Source: Bacteroidota bacterium
Lineage (GTDB): Bacteria; Bacteroidota; Bacteroidia; NS11-12g; UBA955
Assembly (NCBI GenBank): GCA_009918425.1
Contig: RGEC01000160.1
Coordinates: 1-5,010 of the forward strand
DNA: 5,010 nt
Reading direction: 5' to 3'
The stretch's first letter is position 1. The number at the start of each line of letters is the position of its first letter. The translations under genes were made by a program, and so were the position numbers. The notes beneath the pieces are model-generated. The model was given only the letters and a program-made list of their open reading frames with translations, was not told where the DNA came from and made no database searches. Shown here one piece after another: positions 1 to 5,010 of the stretch.

Positions 1-173
1 CAATATACGCCGCAGACGGAAACGGTAATGGCACTGAATTCCAAAAAGACGCCCGCTTCTGGACTATCACCAAACTAAAAGAAAAAAATATAGCCTTTAA
101 AGGCGTTGACTCGACAGGAAAATCATGGTCGGTTCAGCTAAAAAATCTAAACAGAGAGCCTTACTGGTATTAA
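1..173 (+). CDS. 3' end of a hypothetical protein (5' part outside window)
   Basis: The third forward frame is open from the left edge to a TAA at 171-173, giving 56 visible C-terminal residues; the other two forward frames meet stops at about 26-28 and 76-78. The visible protein begins IYAADGNGNGTEF and ends REPYWY. It has alternating hydrophobic and polar stretches (FWTITKL, IAFKGVD, SWSVQLKNL), which suggest beta strands such as those of a small beta-barrel or beta-sandwich domain; this is inference from the pattern. I do not recognise a family. A clear intrinsic terminator starts 18 nt after the stop, which supports this being the real end of a transcribed gene. The role cannot be judged without the missing upstream part. 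Confidence 0.7.
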   Translation, partial: IYAADGNGNGTEFQKDARFWTITKLKEKNIAFKGVDSTGKSWSVQLKNLNREPYWY

Positions 174-191
174 TAATTAAGCTAATCATAA

Positions 192-222
192 AAAAGGCTT
201 CCGATGGAGGCCTTTTATTTTT
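192..222 (+). terminator. Rho-independent terminator after the partial gene
   Basis: The left arm 192-202 (aaaaggcttcc) pairs with the right arm 206-216 (ggaggcctttt) in an 11-bp stem with one G-T wobble (199/209). The loop is three bases (gat), followed by ATTTTT at 217-222. The T-tract lies on the plus-strand side only, so the terminator serves the gene ending at 173. It lies immediately before the next plus-strand gene, and an ATG at 204 falls inside it. Confidence 0.85.
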
Positions 223-223
223 G

Positions 224-233
224 TGAAAAAGGA
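224..233 (+). promoter_or_regulatory. Purine-rich translation-initiation region of the DUF4290 gene
   Basis: The stretch tgaaaaagga lies directly before the ATG at 234. The GGA abuts the start codon, which is too close for a classical Shine-Dalgarno pairing, but A-rich leaders without good spacing are normal in Bacteroidota. The competing ATG at 204 has AAGG at 194-197 at better spacing, yet both that AAGG and that ATG are part of the terminator hairpin. The choice of 234 therefore rests mainly on family alignment. Confidence 0.35.
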
Positions 234-899
234 ATGACAACACTTCAGGAAGATTACAACACCCAACGCGAACACCTCAATATTTCTGAATATGGCCGAC
301 AAATTCAGGAGTACGTTAAACATATTAAATCCCTGGCAGATAAAGACCAGAGAACCAAATGGGCTAACAGTGTAGTAAATATTATGGCCACACTCAATCC
401 GGAGCTTCGGCAACAAAGTAACTATAGAGAAAAGCTATGGGGGCATCTTTATCAAATTGCCGATTTTAATCTGGATGTTGATTGTCCATTCCCTGTTCCA
501 ACCCGTGAAGACAAGGCAAGAAAACCAGCCCCTATCCCCTATTTTGACTCTAAAATTAAATTTAGGTTTTACGGTCGAAACCTGCAAAATATGGTTGACA
601 AAGTAGGAGAAATGGAGAACGGTGAGTTAAAACAAGATCTGGTGAATTTAATTGCTTCATTCATGTTCAACAGCTGCAAAAGCTGGAATAATGAAAACCT
701 GAGCAACGATGTAATTGCAGAACATTTAAAGATTCTTTCCAAGGGAAAGCTCTCACCTGAAGGTCAGGATATAGTAGTATCTCCAGATAATAGCCCCGCG
801 CCCTTCAACCAGGGTAACCAACCCCGCAAATTTTTCAAGCGCGGCGGACAAAAGAAAGGAAGATTCAACAGAAACAACGGAGGATTCAGAAGGCACTAA
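234..899 (+). CDS. DUF4290 domain-containing protein
   Basis: This 221-residue protein matches the Bacteroidota-restricted DUF4290 family as I know it. The signature near the N-terminus is YNTQREHL at residues 8-15 and SEYGRQIQ at 18-25. LNPELR (54-59), the KLWGHL segment (67-72) and the DFNLDVDCPFP segment (77-87) follow. The fold looks mostly helical and soluble; I see no signal peptide or membrane segment. The last 24 residues (198-221) are rich in Arg, Lys, Gly and Asn with no acidic residue, which suggests nucleic-acid contact (inference). No function is established for the family. The frame could open at an ATG at 204, adding MEAFYFCEKG, but that codon sits in a terminator hairpin and the extra residues precede the family's usual start, so I place the start at 234. 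The stop is one base from murA, so the two are almost certainly co-transcribed. Confidence 0.9.
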   Translation: MTTLQEDYNTQREHLNISEYGRQIQEYVKHIKSLADKDQRTKWANSVVNIMATLNPELRQQSNYREKLWGHLYQIADFNLDVDCPFPVPTREDKARKPAPIPYFDSKIKFRFYGRNLQNMVDKVGEMENGELKQDLVNLIASFMFNSCKSWNNENLSNDVIAEHLKILSKGKLSPEGQDIVVSPDNSPAPFNQGNQPRKFFKRGGQKKGRFNRNNGGFRRH

Positions 900-900
900 T

Positions 901-2214
901 ATGGAAGTTTTTAAAATTGAAGGTGGCCATAAACTTAAAGGCGAGCTAATCCCTCAGGGTGCTAAGAATGAAGCATTACAAATATTGTGTGCCGTTCTAC
1001 TCACGCCTGAAGAAGTTATTATTGAGAACATACCTGAGATACGTGACGTACTCAAATTGATTGAGTTATTACATAGCCTGGGTGTTAAAACCCAAAAAAT
1101 CGAGCGAGGTAAATACAGTTTCAAGGCAGATAACGTTGATCTCGATTATCTCAAAACCGCCGAATTTAAAAAACAAGGTGCTGCACTGCGTGGCAGTATT
1201 ATGATTGTGGGACCATTGCTATCCAGGTATGGTAAAGGATATATTCCTTCCCCCGGGGGTGACAAAATTGGCAGACGTCGTCTGGATGTCCATTTTGAAG
1301 GTTTTGCCCAATTGGGAGCAAAGTTTGAATATTTACCTCAGGAAAGTTTCTATCAGGTGCATGCTGAAAAACTAAAAGGAAATTATATGCTGCTTGATGA
1401 AGCCTCAGTTACGGGAACTGCCAATATTGTAATGGCCGCCGTTCTCGCAGAAGGCACAACAACTATATACAATGCAGCCTGTGAGCCATACCTGCAGCAA
1501 CTTTGCGCCATGCTGAACAACATGGGAGCCAAAATATCCGGAGTGGGTTCAAATATGCTCATTATCGAGGGCGTGAACTCACTGAAAGGTTGTACCCACC
1601 GCTGTTTGCCAGATATGATTGAAATAGGAAGCTTCATCGGTATGGCAGCACTCACACAAAGCGAAATCACATTAAAAAATTGTCGTTTGGATATGCTGGG
1701 CATTATACCCCGTATGTTTCAACGGCTTGGCATACAAATGGAAATAAAGGGTGATGATATTTTCATCCCTGAAAACAAAAATTATGAAATTGACACTTTC
1801 ATAGATGGTAGCATTCTCACCATATCCGATCAGATATGGCCGGGATTCACTCCGGATTTAATTTCCATAGCACTTGTTACCGCCACACAGGCTCGTGGCA
1901 CGGTTCTGATTCACCAAAAGATGTTTGAAAGCCGACTGTTTTTTGTAGATAATCTCATTGATATGGGCGCACAAATTATTCTTTGTGACCCGCACCGTGC
2001 TACAGTTATAGGATTAGACAGAAAAACGCAGTTGAAAGGCATTACCATGTCTTCTCCTGATATTCGTGCCGGTGTAGCGCTACTCATTGCTGCTATGAGT
2101 GCCAAAGGCAATAGCACAATCCGAAATATTGAACAAATTGACCGTGGATACGAACGCATTGAGGAGCGTTTAAATCCACTGGGTGCCGTTATTCAGCGAA
2201 CTGTTCAGGATTAA
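901..2214 (+). CDS. murA: UDP-N-acetylglucosamine 1-carboxyvinyltransferase MurA
   Basis: MurA transfers enolpyruvate from phosphoenolpyruvate to UDP-GlcNAc, the first committed step of peptidoglycan synthesis, in the cytoplasm. The 437-residue protein spans the whole EPSP-synthase-like double domain; Escherichia coli MurA has 419. Visible active-site residues are Lys22-Asn23 in GAKNE, Arg97 in LRGSI, Arg126 in the mobile loop, Asp319 in PGFTPDL (equivalent to E. coli Asp305) and Arg389 in SPDIRAG (equivalent to Arg397). The loop residue equivalent to E. coli Cys115 is Asp121 in PGGDKIG (codon 1261-1263). Asp is what I recall for Bacteroidota MurA and is known in Mycobacterium, Chlamydia and Borrelia enzymes, where it goes with fosfomycin resistance. 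The C-terminal IDRGYERIEERL motif is intact. The ATG at 901 follows the DUF4290 stop by one base; AAGG at 890-893 gives a 7-nt spaced ribosome site. The frame is uninterrupted and appears functional. Confidence 0.98.
   Translation: MEVFKIEGGHKLKGELIPQGAKNEALQILCAVLLTPEEVIIENIPEIRDVLKLIELLHSLGVKTQKIERGKYSFKADNVDLDYLKTAEFKKQGAALRGSIMIVGPLLSRYGKGYIPSPGGDKIGRRRLDVHFEGFAQLGAKFEYLPQESFYQVHAEKLKGNYMLLDEASVTGTANIVMAAVLAEGTTTIYNAACEPYLQQLCAMLNNMGAKISGVGSNMLIIEGVNSLKGCTHRCLPDMIEIGSFIGMAALTQSEITLKNCRLDMLGIIPRMFQRLGIQMEIKGDDIFIPENKNYEIDTFIDGSILTISDQIWPGFTPDLISIALVTATQARGTVLIHQKMFESRLFFVDNLIDMGAQIILCDPHRATVIGLDRKTQLKGITMSSPDIRAGVALLIAAMSAKGNSTIRNIEQIDRGYERIEERLNPLGAVIQRTVQD
2211..2214. other. Palindromic TTAA shared by two convergent stop codons
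   Basis: The plus-strand TAA of murA is 2212-2214, and the minus-strand TAA of the DUF5723-type gene is the complement of 2211-2213. The self-complementary TTAA thus serves both, so the genes overlap tail to tail by 4 bp. No hairpin with a T-tract is evident within roughly 80 bases on either side, so each transcript probably extends into the antisense of the other. Confidence 0.9.
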
Positions 2215-3677
2215 TTGCTCTTTCTGGCTTTTCTGCTGCCTATACCCGTACTAATACCCAGGTAGAAATCCAGTCCGCTGTAACTATTACTTTTTATGGA
2301 CTTCAACAGATTATCTGTACCAAAAAACACAGGCCCAATGCGTGTAAACCATCCCATTCCAATATTTTTATAATCATTATACAGACACAAAGGCATGGAA
2401 CACTCAAACCATTTATTTTCAATTCGGGGAATAACGACAAGTGAAGATGGCCGGCGCATTGCAATATCCCTTCTGCTAACCACAGCCTGCGACCAGTTAA
2501 CACCCACATATAGCCACTTTACTACGTTCCAGTCAAACTGAACATTTAATGTGGAAGGAATGGATGCTGTAATTTCTCCCGAACCTTCTTGGTAATTCAT
2601 TTTGTCTTTTGCATAGGTTCTTACATAATTCAGACCACTATCTATACCCTGGGCAAAAGCCTGAGCAAAACCAGAGTCAATATTCACTATAACCGGAGTT
2701 TGATTTTCTATTTTAAATGTTTTGCCGTTTTTCCCATAGGTTATTGATCCCATGTCCAGTAAAGATATGCTGAGTTTCCACAGATATCGGTTGCTTGAAG
2801 TTAAAAAATCCGCTCTATCCGGTCTGTATTCATAAATAACACCGGCGTCCCAGCCAATTCCACCTCCTACGATATCAGATATTGAAGGAACAGACCACTG
2901 ATAAATTCCACGGTTAAACCGGTCAAACAATGCACTCTGTGTATATCCAACGGATAAATCTGACTGATTAACCAAATAACTTGAACTTCCTGTTCTTTTC
3001 ATGTCAAAACCATTGTTTTGAATGTAACCCGAACCTAAACCCATAAGGTATTTACCTGTTCCGCCAAATTTTACATATTGCGATTTTCTGTTAAGAAGAA
3101 CACGTGCAAGCGTAAAGCTAAATTCCTGATAAGTATTGAAATTCATGGTAAAACGACTATCTGTAATCTGATCAAATTGATTTTGATTATCAATCAGCGA
3201 CTTACCGAATTTAATCAACGGCTCTGAGACACCATTTAATTGAAAAGATCCTCTTGTCCTTGACGCAAAAGCAAATGCCCCATTCTTCCCAAGCCTGTTC
3301 ATGTATGCAGGCCCACGATTTTCGACACCTATATAAAGATTTTTAGGCTTTCCATTTAGATTCTCCTTTATCCAGCTTGACTGCCAATCAATTTTACCGT
3401 CATTATTTTTATAATCTTCCGGAACGGCGCCAAATACCCATTGTTTGAATGTAAATGGAAGCTCAAGTCGTGCATAGTCATTGGCGAACATTACGGCTGT
3501 AGTTAGAATATTGCTGTGTTTTCTAAAACGCGCATCAGCAATACCGGCCGGATTTGAATATATGGCATGAACACCATTAAAGTTTGAAAATTGTAATCCT
3601 GTTAATTGCTGTGCAGTGATAAATCCGGGTAACAAAGAAAATAATATGAGGGAAAAACCACCTAAGTTAAAATGCAT
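2211..3677 (-). CDS. DUF5723-type outer-membrane beta-barrel protein
   Basis: This 488-residue protein has a hydrophobic N-terminus (GFSLILFSLLPGFITA) that looks like a Sec signal peptide with cleavage after Ala22. The mature start carries SNFNGVHAIYSNPAGIAD (31-48), the characteristic opening of DUF5723 proteins of Bacteroidota. The rest is strand-rich with many aromatic, Gly and Asn residues, as in an outer-membrane barrel: for example FAFASRTRGSF, a GTGKYLMGLGSGYI segment, IGWDAGVIYEYRP, WLYVGVNWSQAV and the last strand LDFYLGISTGIG. It ends in a short basic tail, SRKARKSN. The molecular role of the family is not established; a structural or transport role in the outer membrane is inference. 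The ATG at 3677-3675 is chosen because it gives the signal peptide and an in-frame stop lies 9 nt upstream. No strong ribosome site is visible, only the A-rich aaaaaacaagc. The gene is convergent with murA and lies downstream of a terminator. Confidence 0.88.
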   Translation of the reverse strand: MHFNLGGFSLILFSLLPGFITAQQLTGLQFSNFNGVHAIYSNPAGIADARFRKHSNILTTAVMFANDYARLELPFTFKQWVFGAVPEDYKNNDGKIDWQSSWIKENLNGKPKNLYIGVENRGPAYMNRLGKNGAFAFASRTRGSFQLNGVSEPLIKFGKSLIDNQNQFDQITDSRFTMNFNTYQEFSFTLARVLLNRKSQYVKFGGTGKYLMGLGSGYIQNNGFDMKRTGSSSYLVNQSDLSVGYTQSALFDRFNRGIYQWSVPSISDIVGGGIGWDAGVIYEYRPDRADFLTSSNRYLWKLSISLLDMGSITYGKNGKTFKIENQTPVIVNIDSGFAQAFAQGIDSGLNYVRTYAKDKMNYQEGSGEITASIPSTLNVQFDWNVVKWLYVGVNWSQAVVSRRDIAMRRPSSLVVIPRIENKWFECSMPLCLYNDYKNIGMGWFTRIGPVFFGTDNLLKSIKSNSYSGLDFYLGISTGIGSRKARKSN

Positions 3678-3702
3678 GCTTGTTTTTTATGCAATCTACC
3701 AT

Positions 3703-3732
3703 AAAAAAAGCCGTCTTTAAAGGACGGCTTTT
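3703..3732 (-). terminator. Rho-independent terminator of the T9SS cargo gene
   Basis: A perfect 10-bp inverted repeat (aaaagccgtc at 3706-3715, gacggctttt at 3723-3732) encloses a 7-base loop. On the minus strand it is followed by a run of seven T, complementary to 3703-3709. On the plus strand the stem is followed by AAAAAG, so it works in the minus direction only. It starts 17 nt after the stop of the gene ending at 3750 and lies 25 nt before the ATG of the next minus-strand gene, so the two genes are probably separate transcription units. Confidence 0.9.
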
Positions 3733-3749
3733 AAAAAGTCATAAATTTC

Positions 3750-5009
3750 TTATTTCAGCAACATTGCCTGGCTAACAGCGCCAAATGAACCTGACATTCT
3801 TACGAAATAAGAACCGGCAGGTAATTCAGCTACGTTAAAACTAATGCTGGAAGTACCGGCAGCAAAATGCTGCTTGGCAATGGTCTTCACTTTCTGACCC
3901 TGAGCATTGAAAATATCAACCACAACATCTGATGCTTGCTTCAATTTCACCTGAACCATCAAATCGCTGTTTTTAGCGGCAGGATTGGGATACACATTGC
4001 TGATATCGGCACCTGTGTTTTCAAAACGCTTGTTACCCAGGTTAAAATAGTTGATATGGAAACCTGAGTACAGATAAATACGTTGTGACGAAGGAATGTT
4101 ATATGGCAAGAACCATTCAGTAGCACGAGAAGAATATCGCTGACTGCTGAAGTTAATCAAGGCATAGTTGTAGAACGACTGACCCTCAAGACCTGTTTGG
4201 GCCTGTACACAGTAGGGCTGGAAAACACTGATTTTCTTGAAGGGATCTGTTGAACGGCTTGTGTCGCGACCATAAATCATAGTATCACCCATACTGTAGC
4301 TGTAGTTAGGCTTCATATAGGCAGTAAAACCAAACAAACCTGTGCGGTTCGCTGCATTCATATCACGTACAGCTACGGGAGGATTCAAAACCTGAACGAA
4401 CTGTCCGGTGTATGAGGCTGACGACGCAACGAAGAAATTAGGTGTATTGGAACCCGTATCCAGCAAATATTTATACTCTCGGATAGCGTTGGGGCTTCGC
4501 AAACCTTTCAACACGGGTGCATAGGTGTTTTCACCTGATTGCCAGCGAAGTTTTGCAAAACCGCTATCATCATAAACCTGAACAATCAGCGAGTCTGTCT
4601 GGCTGGGAACCGGGTTGTAATATTTATAAACAAAGAAGAAAGTATCTACTGTGTAGTTCTGAAACTGAGACAGACGGGTAGTAAGATAGTCTGCCTTGGG
4701 ATCTAGCGTTGCACCTACGCCATGTATGTAGGCATGATCATTGCGGGTGCTGTATCTCAAAATAGGCAATGAATCCGGCCAAATATGGAAATCGCCATAA
4801 TACAAGTATGATTCACCTGCTGTACGGGCTTCGTCCACAGCAATGTACCATCCGTTTCCGGCATCTCTACGGGAGAGTCCTTTGCCTTTTACCGTGTGGG
4901 GTAATTGATTGTCTGTGCGATTTAACTGCTGCTGAACATCCTCATTAAGAATGTTTTGCTGTGCCATTAACGCACCACTGCCCAAAATAGCGGCCGTGAA
5001 AACAAGTAA
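3750..5009 (-). CDS. T9SS type A sorting domain-containing secreted protein (5' end cut by window edge)
   Basis: A total of 419 C-terminal residues are visible; the true start lies beyond the right edge. The first visible residues, LLVFTAAILGSGALMAQ, are the hydrophobic core of a signal peptide with likely cleavage before QNIL. Residues from about 30 to 330 form a strand-rich region full of Tyr, Phe, Asn and Ser that I cannot assign to a family; there is no recognisable catalytic motif. The last 80 or so residues are a type A sorting domain (TIGR04183/Por_Secre_tail type): VYPNPA, then VVVDIFNAQGQKVKTI, then an LPAGSYFVRM segment and the closing QAMLLK. The protein is therefore probably carried over the outer membrane by the Por/gliding type IX system and then surface-attached or released. 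A TTG at 4985 could be misread as a start, but the signal peptide continues upstream of it and the frame stays open to the edge. Its own terminator follows at 3732-3703. Confidence 0.92.
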   Translation of the reverse strand, partial: LLVFTAAILGSGALMAQQNILNEDVQQQLNRTDNQLPHTVKGKGLSRRDAGNGWYIAVDEARTAGESYLYYGDFHIWPDSLPILRYSTRNDHAYIHGVGATLDPKADYLTTRLSQFQNYTVDTFFFVYKYYNPVPSQTDSLIVQVYDDSGFAKLRWQSGENTYAPVLKGLRSPNAIREYKYLLDTGSNTPNFFVASSASYTGQFVQVLNPPVAVRDMNAANRTGLFGFTAYMKPNYSYSMGDTMIYGRDTSRSTDPFKKISVFQPYCVQAQTGLEGQSFYNYALINFSSQRYSSRATEWFLPYNIPSSQRIYLYSGFHINYFNLGNKRFENTGADISNVYPNPAAKNSDLMVQVKLKQASDVVVDIFNAQGQKVKTIAKQHFAAGTSSISFNVAELPAGSYFVRMSGSFGAVSQAMLLK

Positions 5010-5010
5010 T

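Noticed and set aside
216..223. TATTTTTG matching the Bacteroidota -7 consensus TAnnTTTG
   Set aside because: It coincides with the terminator T-tract, no TTG lies at the right distance upstream (around 190-197 is A/G-rich), and transcription would start almost at the ATG.
204..233. Ten-codon N-terminal extension of the DUF4290 protein (start at ATG 204)
   Set aside because: The ATG lies inside a terminator hairpin, and the encoded MEAFYFCEKG does not belong to the family's N-terminus, which begins just before YNTQR.
186..416. 76-codon minus-strand open frame across the terminator and the DUF4290 gene
   Set aside because: It is antisense to a conserved protein, runs through the terminator hairpin and has no family resemblance.
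1383..1703. 106-codon open frame on the minus strand inside murA
   Set aside because: It is fully contained in a clear enzyme gene, has no recognisable domain and no start context; it is a shadow of murA. The same holds for the minus-strand frame at 1911-2159.
2303..2509. 68-codon minus-strand open frame inside the DUF5723-type gene
   Set aside because: It overlaps the conserved barrel frame on the same strand with no separate start signal; it is an out-of-frame shadow.
4983..4985. TTG as the start codon of the T9SS cargo gene
   Set aside because: The frame continues to the window edge with LLVFTAAI, the natural upstream half of the signal-peptide core, so the real start is outside.
1..5010. 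Search for CRISPR arrays, tRNA/rRNA genes, insertion sequences, toxin-antitoxin or defence genes
   Set aside because: I saw no regularly spaced repeats, tRNA-like cloverleaf, transposase motifs or small paired genes; nearly the whole window is accounted for by five genes and two terminators.

Overview
The window looks like ordinary chromosomal DNA from a member of the Bacteroidota, probably of the Chitinophagia/Sphingobacteriia type. Four sequence clues agree: a DUF4290 protein directly followed by a MurA of the Bacteroidota type, a DUF5723-type outer-membrane barrel protein, and a secreted protein with a C-terminal type IX secretion (T9SS type A) sorting domain. The DNA is moderately AT-rich, and ribosome-binding sites are weak and A-rich, as is usual in this phylum.

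Layout. Positions 1-173 (+) hold the last 56 codons of a gene that begins outside the window. An intrinsic terminator follows at 192-222. Next come two tightly packed plus-strand genes: a DUF4290 protein (234-899, with a start 30 nt downstream of the longest possible one) and murA (901-2214), separated by one base. murA runs convergently into a minus-strand gene, a DUF5723-type outer-membrane protein (2211-3677); the two stop codons share a TTAA palindrome, so there is no room for a terminator between them. Upstream of it, on the same minus strand, is a T9SS-exported protein (3750-5009), whose 5' end is cut by the right edge. A strong minus-strand terminator (3703-3732) lies in the 72-nt gap between these two genes.

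How the genes relate. The plus-strand pair makes the first committed enzyme of peptidoglycan synthesis together with a conserved Bacteroidota protein of unknown role that has a strongly basic tail. The minus-strand genes encode two envelope or surface proteins that appear to be separate transcription units. MurA carries Asp in place of the classical catalytic Cys, which predicts insensitivity to fosfomycin. There is no gene-free stretch longer than 300 bases. I see no mobile element, CRISPR array, tRNA or rRNA, and no convincing sign of a new multi-gene system. The most notable points are the start codon inside a terminator hairpin, the Cys-to-Asp MurA, the DUF4290-murA coupling and the stop-on-stop convergent junction.
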